Part shown: piece by piece, positions 23,401-31,835 of the stretch
Layout of the letters: each line of letters begins with the position of its first letter
How positions within the stretch are numbered: position 1 is the first letter of the stretch
Source of the DNA: Puccinellia tenuiflora
Taxonomy: Eukaryota > Streptophyta > Magnoliopsida > Poales > Poaceae
NCBI GenBank assembly: GCA_012064385.1
Contig: QRDG01000137.1
Coordinates: forward strand, 1,823,929 to 1,887,928
Length of the DNA: 64,000 bases
Direction: 5' to 3'
Translations under genes and position numbers: made by a program
The notes under the pieces: generated by a model
Databases searched by the model: none
Told to the model about the DNA's origin: nothing
What the model saw: the letters and a program-made list of their open reading frames with translations, nothing else

Positions 23401-23795
23401 CCACTCTGACTTCTTTATTTCTTTAATAAAACCGGCATGGAGCAGCCGGTCGATCTCCAAACTGATCGCGTCTCTCTTTGGACCCGAAAAGCGCCTCATG
23501 GTTTGCTTGACAGGTCTGGCGTCCTTGTGAACGTGTAATCGGTGCTCGGCGAGTTCTCTTGGTATGCCTGGCATATCAGAAGGTTGCCAGGCGAATATCT
23601 TCCAGTTTTCGCGCAGGAACTCGACGAGCGCGCTTTCCTATGCGCTGGTCAAGCTTGATGACACCCGAACCACCTTGTCAGCATCTGTCGGGTGTACCTG
23701 GTGGGCCCTGGTATCGTCGCTGGTGTTGAACGCCGAGTCCTTGGATGATTTCTTCTTTGGGGGGAAGAGGGTCTTGTCGTTAAGAACAGATCGCT
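20429..23795 (-). pseudogene. gypsy pol: RT, RNase H and integrase, three stops and one frameshift
   Basis: RT (about 23550-22800) has its YVDDIV box at 23041-23058. RNase H (about 22210-21830) shows YFDGSKK, NEAEYEAL and YGDSYLV. Integrase begins with an HHCC finger (about 21480-21335), then the D/D/E core (DMVGPF, TDNGTNF, QVERAKG) and ends with a C-terminal SH3-like part at 20429. The RT-RNase H-integrase order marks it as Ty3/gypsy. Breaks are in-frame stops at 23638-23640, 22694-22696 and 21386-21388, plus a one-base shift in the T-run at 22728-22731. The protease and most of gag are absent to the right. Two open pieces survive: RT (22675-23574) and RNase H (21386-22609). Confidence 0.9.
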
Positions 23796-24417
23796 GGAGT
23801 CGTGATCATGCCGGCCTCACCCGCAACCAACAACACCATCAGCGCGAGGGAGTCGATCTACACCGGCTTCCTCGAGTACGTCGAGCACTCGCCGGCGGAT
23901 CTTTCGGCTTACGCCGGATTCCAACAGAGCACATGGATTACCTTTGGTAGTCTGCGTTATCTGGTGGACAGTCGCGGAACCCTCCGCCCTACGCAGGCCG
24001 CCCTGCGCTCAATGGAGGCGCCTGCATCCATGGCGGCTGCACTGATCGCAACCTCACCCGCCGTGAAGATTACGGAGATCGCATCTACATCGACATCTGC
24101 GTCTACATCAACTGCGCCGACCATGGCTTCACCCGTCGCGAAGATCGCATCTACCGCGGTCAAGGCGACTGCGTCTACTTCGACTACATCAACTTCGACT
24201 GCGGCGATCGCATCTGCGGTTGCCAAGAAAAACGCATCTGTTGCGGCCACGGGGCGAGTCAAGTCTACTCCGACCTACCTGTTCGGGCGCCAACCAAGAT
24301 CCGCACCAGCTTCGACTGCGCCGATCGCATCTACGCATCGGGCAGCCGCCAGTAGCAGCGACCGTGGTACCCACCACGTTGCTGTGATCTTCGGCATGAT
24401 CACGACGCCGGCATGAT
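23796..24417 (+). other. probable inverted gag-start segment of the gypsy element
   Basis: A 204-codon frame (ATG 23802 or 23808) runs on the plus strand, opposite to pol. Its first 60 residues (ESIYTGFLEYVEHS, FGSLRYLVDSRG) look like a folded domain and the rest is an Ala/Ser/Thr repeat tail (KIAST, STSTS). I recall a similar start in cereal Tat-type gag proteins, but this is from memory. The segment is bounded by inverted repeats: GATCATGCCGGC near its left end and GCCGGCATGATC at its right end, part of a longer imperfect match (GTCGTGATCATGCC). It would therefore be an inversion relative to pol. Confidence 0.45.
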
Positions 24418-24422
24418 CTCAT

Positions 24423-25855
24423 CTGAGTCAGCTTTATCCTGATCTTTATAATAAAGTTAAGAAGGAGAAACTAGTATGTGATGCATGTCAATTTGGAAAG
24501 CAAACTAGAAGCTCTTATGTGCCATCTGATAATCGAAGTGCAACACCACGGGAAGTTATTCATTCCGATGTCTGGGGTCCGAGTGGAGTTTCAACTCTAA
24601 ATGGTTATCGCTCATTTGTTACCTTCATTGACTGTTGTACTAGAGTTACTTGGGTTTATGTGTTGAAGAACAAGGATGATGTGTTTGAATGCTTCGTTGA
24701 TTTTCATAATATGATCAAGACACAATACAATGCATGCATGAAAATATTTCATACCGACAATGGGACAGAGTATGTGAACAGGGAATTTGATAGGTACTTG
24801 TCCAGTTTTGGGATTATTCATCAGACAACTTGTCCAGGTACCTCTGAACAAAATGGCTTGGCTGAAAGAAAAAATAGACATCTTTTGGAGGTTACCCGGT
24901 GTCTAATGATGACTATGAATGTTCCAAAATTTCTGTGGAGTGAGGCAGTGATGATAGCAGCTTATCTGATAAATAGAATGCCATCTAGGCTTGGGTATAA
25001 AACCCCAATAGAATGTTTAACCGGTGGGATTTCTTATGTGGTTCCACCAAAGGTATTCGGGTGTGTGTGCTTTGTGAAAGATTATAGACCCTCTGTGAGC
25101 AAGCTTGATCCAAGAGCTCTAAAGTGTGTGTTTGTGGGATATTCAGGAAAACAAAAAGGATATAAATGCTGGTGCCCATCAGAGTGACGGATGTTTGTAA
25201 GCATGGATGTAGTGTTTAGAGAATATCAACCATTTTATGGAGAACCGGTGGATTTAACTGACGTTTTCCCTGAACTATATGGTAATGATAATTCAGGTAC
25301 GGAGACAGGGGGAGATGAAGAAGAAGGAAATAATGAAGCAGCATCGAGGAAGATGATTGTTGGAGTAATTCCAACTGGAGATGGGCCTGATGGTAGAGAT
25401 GAAGATACATCAAATACCGAACAAGATGACACTCAGGGGGAGCAGCAAGAGTATCAAACTGAAGGGTCAAGGTGGCCACCTCACCTTCAGGTGTACTCAC
25501 GGAGACGGAGAGCTGAGAATGATCAAGTGCAAGAGGAGGATGAAATCTCATTGAGTCGGAATCCTGAAGAACTAGTATAGCCAGATTTACATGACTCGAG
25601 TTCAAGTCCCTCTACAAGTGATGGTACAGTTTCTGCTCCATTTGATGATCTTGATATCCCTATAGCTCAGAGGAAACAATCTCGCACCACTGCTGGGAAA
25701 CTGCCACCACATTTGTCCCAATACGACATTTCTAATTATGTCTCATATTCTTCTATGGGACCTCGGTATAAAGCTTTATTGCTGCACTTGACTCGGTTGT
25801 ACCTATTCCCCATGATTGGCAGGAAGCGAAGAAGTGCCCTAAATGGAGAGATGCC
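24423..25855 (+). pseudogene. copia integrase and linker, two stops and one frameshift
   Basis: Reading resumes with LSQLYPDLYNKV and the CDACQFGKQ half of the HHCC finger. The integrase core follows with EVIHSDVWGP, HTDNGTEY and NGLAERKNRHL, i.e. the D, D and E positions. The conserved GCVCFVKDYRPS and FVGYSGKQKGYKC blocks mark the integrase C-terminal part. Stops lie at 25185-25187 and 25578-25580, and a one-base shift near 25770-25778 separates the linker from the RT frame. The first open stretch is 24519-25187. Confidence 0.88.
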
Positions 25856-27340
25856 ATGCTGGAAGAAATGGCAGCACTTGACAAGAATAACACGTGGGTA
25901 CTTACTATACTTCCTCCTAATAAAAGGGTTGTTGGTTGTAAGTGGGTATTTACTGTAAAACAAAATCCAGAGGGAAAGGTGGAAAGGTATAAGGCCAGGT
26001 TGGTGGCCAAAGGGTACAGTCAAACATATGGGGTAGATTATGATGAAACCTTCGCACCTGTGGCAAAAATGAACACCATCAGGGCCCTCATATCGATAAC
26101 AGCAAATAGTAAGTGGAAATTGTATCAAATGGATGTTAAAAATGCTTTTCTTCATGGGGATTTGCATGAAGAAGAGTATATGGAAATTCCACCAGGGTTT
26201 AGTAGTAAAGAGACTGAAGGCAAGGTGTGTAAATTAAAGAAATCCTTGTATGGGCTTAAACAATCACCTAGAGCCTGGTTTGGGAGGTTCAGAAATGAAG
26301 TGTGCAAGCTGGGCTATCGACAAAGCAATGCAGATCATACTTTATTTTTTAAGCGCTATAATGACAAGGTTACTATTCTGGTTGTTTATGTTGATGACAT
26401 TGTAATTACAGGTAATGATGATGAAGAGATATCGAGGTTAAAGAAGGCATTAGCATGTTCATTTGAAGTCAAAGACCTGGGATATCTTCACTACTTTCTT
26501 GGGATTGAGGTTGTTTATGGTGCACAAGGTATTTATCTCTCTCAAAGAAAGTATGTACTTGATTTACTTGCTGAGACTGGAATGCTAGAATGTAGACCAG
26601 CACCCACACCTGTTGAGAAAAATCTTCGGATATTAGCAGATTCTGGTGAGTCGGTGGACAAAGGTAGATATCAAAGATTGGCGGGCCGCTTAATTTATTT
26701 ATCACATACCAGACCGGACATTGCATATGCGGTTGGCATTGTGAGCAGATACATGCATGACCCTAGAACTAGCCATTTGGATGTTGTATACAGAATTTTA
26801 AGGTATCTAAAAGGGTGCCCGGGTAAAGGAATTTTATTTTCTAACTATGGGCATCTTAAAATAGAAGGATATACTGATGCTGATTGGGCTGGATGTCTAG
26901 ATGACAGAAAGTCGACCGCTGGCTATTGCATGTTTTTGGGTGGACATTTAGTTAGCGGGCGGAGTAAAAAACAGAGTGTAGTTGCACGTTCAACAGCTGA
27001 AGCTGAGTTCAGATCTATGGCATCAGGTTTGTGTGAACTGATGTGGTTGAGAATACTATTGTCAGAGCTTGGACTGATTGTTGGTGTACCTATTTGCTTG
27101 TATTGCGATAACCAAGCTGCTATTAACATGGTTCACAATCCGGTTCATCATGATCGAACTAAGCATGTCGAGATAGATAGGCACTTTATTAAGGAGAAGC
27201 TAGATGAAGGTGTACTCAAAATTACTTATGTTAGGTCATCAGGTCAACTAGCAGATATCTTGACAAAAGGTGTGAGTGTAGGTTCATTTGTAAATGTTTG
27301 TAGCAAGATTAGGCTCATTGATATCTTCACATCATCTTGA
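25856..27340 (+). CDS. copia reverse transcriptase and RNase H (open remnant)
   Basis: A 494-codon uninterrupted frame at the 3' end of the copia polyprotein. RT motifs run from NTWVLTILPPNKRVVGCKWVF through VKNAFLHGDL and the catalytic VVYVDDIVITG. RNase H follows with TDADWAGCLDDRKSTAGYC, RSTAEAEFRSM and YCDNQAAINM, and the frame ends just before the purine tract. The ATG at 25856 is internal to the original polyprotein and probably not a real start. It is open here, whereas the protease and integrase parts are broken. Confidence 0.9.
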   Translation: MLEEMAALDKNNTWVLTILPPNKRVVGCKWVFTVKQNPEGKVERYKARLVAKGYSQTYGVDYDETFAPVAKMNTIRALISITANSKWKLYQMDVKNAFLHGDLHEEEYMEIPPGFSSKETEGKVCKLKKSLYGLKQSPRAWFGRFRNEVCKLGYRQSNADHTLFFKRYNDKVTILVVYVDDIVITGNDDEEISRLKKALACSFEVKDLGYLHYFLGIEVVYGAQGIYLSQRKYVLDLLAETGMLECRPAPTPVEKNLRILADSGESVDKGRYQRLAGRLIYLSHTRPDIAYAVGIVSRYMHDPRTSHLDVVYRILRYLKGCPGKGILFSNYGHLKIEGYTDADWAGCLDDRKSTAGYCMFLGGHLVSGRSKKQSVVARSTAEAEFRSMASGLCELMWLRILLSELGLIVGVPICLYCDNQAAINMVHNPVHHDRTKHVEIDRHFIKEKLDEGVLKITYVRSSGQLADILTKGVSVGSFVNVCSKIRLIDIFTSS

Positions 27341-27347
27341 GGGGGAG
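27339..27347 (+). promoter_or_regulatory. polypurine tract of the copia element
   Basis: GAGGGGGAG directly abuts the 3' LTR start at 27348. Confidence 0.9.
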
Positions 27348-27486
27348 TGTTGGTGTACTTATGTGTAATACTAGAATTATAGGAGGGATGAGAGTGTAAA
27401 ATGTACTCTGTATATTTTGACATGTGTGGAATAGAGAGGAAGTGCGGATTCCAGAAATTTCCCCAATTCACAATCACCAGACTACA
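27348..27486 (+). repeat. 3' LTR (139 bp)
   Basis: Same length as 12862-13000, with two substitutions by eye, followed by the TCTTG target duplication. Confidence 0.92.
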
Positions 27487-27953
27487 TCTTGTAATATATA
27501 TGTATACACGTGCGAAACTTGGCGCTCTTTTAGTTCGTATGGGGAATTCTTGTAATATAATTATATAAATGCTGCGAGAATCTTGTATTATCTTTGAATA
27601 TATGTGATGTTTTATGTTTCATATAACTCATAAATTATTCGGTAAAAATCGTATTTACAATTATCTTAGCAAAAAAAGGATAAAATAATACATCCAACCC
27701 TTAACCATGACAAATATTTAAAAAAAGGATCAGAATTAGCTAATTCGTTTCGAATCAGCATTTATACAACTTCTTCAGCATTCAGGGGCATTTCAGACAT
27801 TTCATCCTTCAAACCAGCAACAGCAGCAGTCAAAAGCATTCCTGCCAAACATCAAATCTCTGCTTCCAACAACTGCTTCCTACAGCTGCTTTTTGACAGC
27901 CCACCAGCTACAGCTGCTTCTCAACAGCAACAACCCAAACAAACGGACTCTAG

Positions 27954-29476
27954 GAAAAAAGGTTGTATCAGATCAACTTTTCCGAAATTGTTACAACTAC
28001 CCACTGAAAAGAATCCTATTATTTTGGGTAAATGTTCAATATCTAAGTGGGTGTAAACAGTAGTGTTGTTATCTAAGTTGTGTACATATTTTGAAGGAAC
28101 AACAACATGGAACTTCTCCTACTTGCTCAAAACTAATCCAGTCCTTTAGAAACCAACACAAACCCTTAAGATATAAAAAAATCCAGTCTTTCATGACACC
28201 AACACAAACCCTTAAGATTAGTGTACCGACCGAGTGCTAATTTCCAAAATCATATATCGCATAAAAATTATATATGTATGACCTTATTTCAACATTTTCC
28301 CGGTCCAAGCTTGTATGATAATGCATATTCTTGTGTCATTATAGTGTGAAAGGGCCTTGGATGAGCACTCGTGGTCACACGAAGACATTGGTTCCGTTAT
28401 CATATACATTTATATGTTGCGCTACAATCCTCTTGCTGAGTTTCCTTGTGTCGGATCTAGCACAAACATGTGTGGCCATAGGATAAACATTCATATTCTT
28501 AAGATAATGAATACATCGGTTATTTTTTTGAGATGTGGACGATATATCCATAGGGCACCTAGACCGACCATCGCCATATCTAGACTTCATTTGTCCAACC
28601 CAACGATAACGATCACCACCCGCACCAAAGACATTCACACATGAACTATAGGCAGGCCTTTGCACTTGTGACTATCCCCCCCCCCCCCCCCCCCCCCCCC
28701 CAAAACAATTTGCATTGGGCCGGACACCCACTTCACCTTTCTGCCACAGGCTTGAAGGTCTTGTTCTTCCGTGTCTCCTTGTCCATTGCCACATCCTCGT
28801 GCCAGTTTGTATAGAACCATGAGTTCTAGGGTTGAGGGAGACAAAAGATCTAGTCGCGTATAAATAATTACAATATTGAATCAAACCATGGATTCTTTCA
28901 CCATCATGTGCATGCGTGGAGTCTACTCATGATCCATAGAAGGCATTGTAAACATAGAGCTCCTAAGAATTAATTTAGTATATACACCAATGTTCCTTTG
29001 CATGTACATCAACATTGCATAAAATTTTACCATATTGTTTCTTTAATACACACCCTATATTTTAGAACAATATATATATATACATACATATATATATATG
29101 TATATATAGAAAATGGTTTCATACCCCTAAGAGTACGTACTCCCATCACCGAATTGATCATGAGAGCGCTACCGGGTCGTAGCATGCATACCCGTTTAAC
29201 CATTATCTAATTATTTAGTTAATAGCCGCGGCCGGATAAGGGTCATTTTGAAAATTTGTTCCGTAAAAGAAGGGATTGGGGATCAGCGTTATTTCCTCAC
29301 ATAAATAAGCCTAGCTGCGAGTCATCCGTTTGCTCAGCAACATAATTTCCGGCGGCATCGATGAGACCGGTGGCATGCACACCTCGTCCAACAAAGGTCA
29401 GGGAATCCATCCATTTCGATCTGCTCTAGTGCAGCCGGCACCGGCGACGGCGACTACGATGACACTCCTCTCACCG
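27954..29476. other. intergenic, no gene seen
   Basis: AT-rich. It contains two 37-bp direct copies of ATCCAGTC...CTTAAGAT (28136-28172 and 28181-28217), a C26 tract and an (AT)n stretch at about 29070-29108. No conserved frame. Confidence 0.5.
28676..28701. repeat. C26 homopolymer
   Basis: An uninterrupted run of 26 C (G on the minus strand). It could form a G-quadruplex, and its exact length may be unreliable. Confidence 0.9.
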
Positions 29477-29555
29477 TCTCACGTGGTATGAATCTATGGC
29501 AAAGGGTATGTAGCTAGCTTTGTTCTTGTAAACGACTGCTATGAATCTCACGTGG

Positions 29556-29954
29556 AGAGAATATCCAGTGATACAAGGTGCTACAATGCATCCGTTTGAA
29601 AAAAACAATTTTAAAAGTTTCAAAAGAATCTATCAAAAAATGTGTGTGTTGACACGATGTGTTTAAACTACCTCCAAAAATTTTAGCCACAAAATGAAAA
29701 TAAACATTGAGAAACAAAAAAAACAAATCTGCTATGAATAGCGCCACGTCTTTTTGTGACACCGGTGGCACTATTCATAGCAGATTTGTCTTTTTTGTTT
29801 CTCAATGTTCATTTTCATTTTGTGGCTGAAATTTTTGGAGGTAGTTTAAACATATCGTGTCAATACACACATTTTTTGGTAGATTTTTTTGAAACTTTTA
29901 AAATTGGTTTGAGCATTGTAGCACCTAAGTGCTTGTATCACTAGATATTTTCTC
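29556..29954. mobile_element. fold-back element with arms of about 190 bp
   Basis: The two halves are reverse complements over nearly the whole length. Left AGTGATACAAG...GTGCTACAATG is mirrored by right CATTGTAGCAC...CTTGTATCACT, and the arms meet near 29752 at a short centre (CTTTTTGTGACACCGG). An exact 11-bp repeat, ATCTCACGTGG, flanks it (29545-29555 and 29955-29965), close to the 9-11 bp duplications of Mutator-like fold-back elements. It has no coding capacity. Confidence 0.75.
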
Positions 29955-30187
29955 ATCTCACGTGGTATGAATCTATCCCAAAGGTTATGTAGCTAACTTT
30001 TTCTTCCAGGGATGGTTGGGCAGCTCGATGACAGGCGAGATCCAGCCGGCCGTGGCTCGGTGAGAAGACTCGACGATGGAAAAACCATGCGGCCAGCCCA
30101 ACAGCGGTTCTAGGACGGAGACAACCTGCTGCCGACTATCGCGACGACCTATGGCCAACGGCGGATCGACGACGGAGAAGAGATGCC

Positions 30188-30227
30188 GGGGGGGGGGGGG
30201 GGGGGGGAGGGGAGGGGGGAGGGGGGA
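30188..30227. repeat. G21 tract followed by G-rich AGGGG repeats
   Basis: Twenty-one G, then four further G runs broken by single A. The surroundings (30060-30250 and 30520-30650) are degenerate GACGACATG-type repeats that a Stowaway MITE splits. Confidence 0.9.
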
Positions 30228-30269
30228 CTCCACGACGGAGACGACATGCGGCGGACACTACATCACGTA

Positions 30270-30486
30270 CTCCCTCCATTTCAGTTTACTAGTCTTGCGC
30301 GTATCCCTAGATCGCCAATTTAACCTATATAATATAAATTATATATAATACAAAAATTATACCATTAGAAAATAGAACGTTTAAACTTTCTAATGACATA
30401 TTTTTTATAATATATAACTAATATTAACTTGGTCAAATTGGTGACCTAGGGATACGCGCGCGCCTAATAAACTGTGATAGAGGGAG
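30270..30486. mobile_element. Stowaway MITE (TA duplication)
   Basis: Starts CTCCCTCCATTT and ends AGAGGGAG with TA on both sides (30268-30269 and 30487-30488). The subterminal parts pair over long stretches (GCGTATCCCTAG against CTAGGGATACGCGC), the typical Tc1/mariner-derived hairpin. 217 bp. Confidence 0.9.
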
Positions 30487-30779
30487 TACTAGAATTGGAG
30501 GCATTTAATAGTGCCGGACGACAGTGACGACATGCGGGCCAACGATGGAGACGACAACCGGTGACCACGACGGCCGACGACGAAGACGACATAGGGCCAG
30601 CGACGGCGACTCGATGATGAAGATAGCATGCGGTCGACGAAGACGACATGCTCCTCGGTTTGCCGCGTCCAAATTTAGCATGAATTACAAGAACGTGTTG
30701 TCAGGGGAGGATGTAAATCAATGTACACAAAATCATTCAATACATACTTCGTTGCAGCGAGCACATACCTCATTTTTTT

Positions 30780-31490
30780 AGGTATCATATACTTCTTCTG
30801 ATCTGTCCGGTATATACTACTTCATATAGTCCACCAACAAATTCAGTATGCGCCGTCCTAATTCAGAAAGTTCTGTATACTCCTTTGATTTTTTTTTTGT
30901 TGAGCATATATACTTCAATATGAACATGAAGTATATCCACCGCAAAAAAATATTGTATACTCCTTCGTAATGCGGTATATACCCCTTACAAGAAAGAAGT
31001 AATATTCCTACAGAAATCGCTATGTGCTCCTCAAGAAATCAGCATATACTCCATAAGAATGTCAGTATATACTCATTAAAAATCTGTATATACCTCTTCA
31101 AAAAGTCTTTGAAAATCAGTACCGCTTCGGAAAATTTAAGTATATACTCTTTAAAAATCAGAACTGCTAGCAAAATTTTCAGTATTTGATTGCAAAGCAG
31201 TATACACTGTTTCAAAAATAAGTAGTATATACCTCTTAAGTTGGCAGGCAGTACATTCTTCTTCAATTAGCAATCAGTATATACTGTTTTGGAAATAAAC
31301 AGTTTATACCCATTAAACTGACAAGCACGGTATGTAAACCTGTTTAATTGTCAAGCAGTACACAATCTATTGGATCCTAATTAAGCAGTATACCAAAGGT
31401 CTATACCTTTATTTTTTTGTAGCAAAAGAATAAATATTTAAAGTGCAAACAAGTATATTTCCTAGCAGTATGTTCAGGTTGTTAGAGGTA
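30780..31490. repeat. degenerate AGTATATAC(C/T)TC repeat field
   Basis: About 15-20 imperfect copies of a GTATATAC/ACTCC-like word recur every 25-50 bp, separated by A-rich spacers such as TTAAAAATC. No fixed period, no gene and no clear boundaries. Confidence 0.6.
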
Positions 31491-31606
31491 CCGTTCACGT
31501 CTATTCAAAAATATAAACTTGCTTGGCTGGGCGATCCCTTAACTTTGGAAGTAGTTAGCTTTGCATGCGCATGCATGCAACCCATATAAAAAAACAATCC
31601 TTGTTA

Positions 31607-31832
31607 GGCCACCTACAGCTCAGGCGCTAAGGGGCAGGCGCTAGGAAAAGAATCCCCTTTGACCCGACGGTTTCCTTGTAAATCCTGGCTGTTTTCTAGC
31701 ATTGGATGGATAATCAAGCGCCTGACGCTTACAAATCACCTAGAAAATCCAGCCTCTAGCGTCGGACGCTTGTCCATGAATGGGGTTCGACTTTTTAAGC
31801 GTCTTTGTAAGCGTCTTGCAATGCACATGCCC
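31607..31832. mobile_element. Tourist/Harbinger-type MITE (TTA duplication)
   Basis: 226 bp bounded by TTA (31604-31606 and 31833-31835). The right end reads GCAATGCACATGCCC, and the left end GGCCACCTACAGCTCAGGCGC matches its reverse complement imperfectly. Inner arms also pair around CTAGAAAATCCAGCC and GGCTGTTTTCTAG. Confidence 0.6.
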
Positions 31833-31835
31833 TTA

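Larger units (their letters stand above)
14456..24417 (-). mobile_element. Ty3/gypsy Tat-type element, rearranged, lacking its 5' LTR
   Basis: On the plus strand this reads: one LTR (14456-14865), an antisense extra gene (15665-18288, with a second gene part to 19295), a tandem array, a minus-strand pol (20429-23795), and a 620-bp segment that appears inverted (23796-24417). The order pol, antisense gene, 3' LTR is that of the Tat lineage (Grande/RIRE2-like). No second LTR exists on the right, yet the copia reading frame resumes cleanly at 24423. The flanks CCTAT (14451-14455) and CTCAT (24418-24422) may be a damaged 5-bp target duplication. The insert lies inside a copia coding frame, so it is younger than that copia element. 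Confidence 0.8.
12862..27486 (+). mobile_element. Ty1/copia element with 139-bp LTRs (TSD TCTTG), split by a gypsy element
   Basis: Two 139-bp LTRs (12862-13000 and 27348-27486) start TGTTGGTGTAC and end CCAGACTACA. They are bounded by TCTTG at 12857-12861 and 27487-27491. A perfect tRNA-Met primer site follows the left LTR and a GAGGGGGAG purine tract precedes the right. Internal coding parts at 13570-14455 and 24423-27340 join across the nested gypsy insert. The LTRs differ at two positions by eye (about 1.4%), so insertion is fairly recent. No gag core is recognisable between 13013 and 13570, so the element probably moved with help from a relative. Confidence 0.92.
10323..27950 (+). mobile_element. 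PIF/Harbinger DNA transposon, split by nested retrotransposons
   Basis: The left end GGGTCTGTTTGTTT (10323) and right end AAACAAACGGACTC (27937-27950) are imperfect inverted repeats of the Tourist/PIF type. They are flanked by TAA on the left and TAG on the right, consistent with a mutated 3-bp TWA duplication. The left part holds a Myb/SANT-like gene and a DDE transposase gene, the two-gene set of PIF/Harbinger elements. A copia element (12862-27486) sits after the transposase; 27487-27950 is the transposon's own 3' end. Removing the copia element leaves a transposon of about 3.0 kb. Both genes carry stops, so it is no longer autonomous. Confidence 0.8.
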
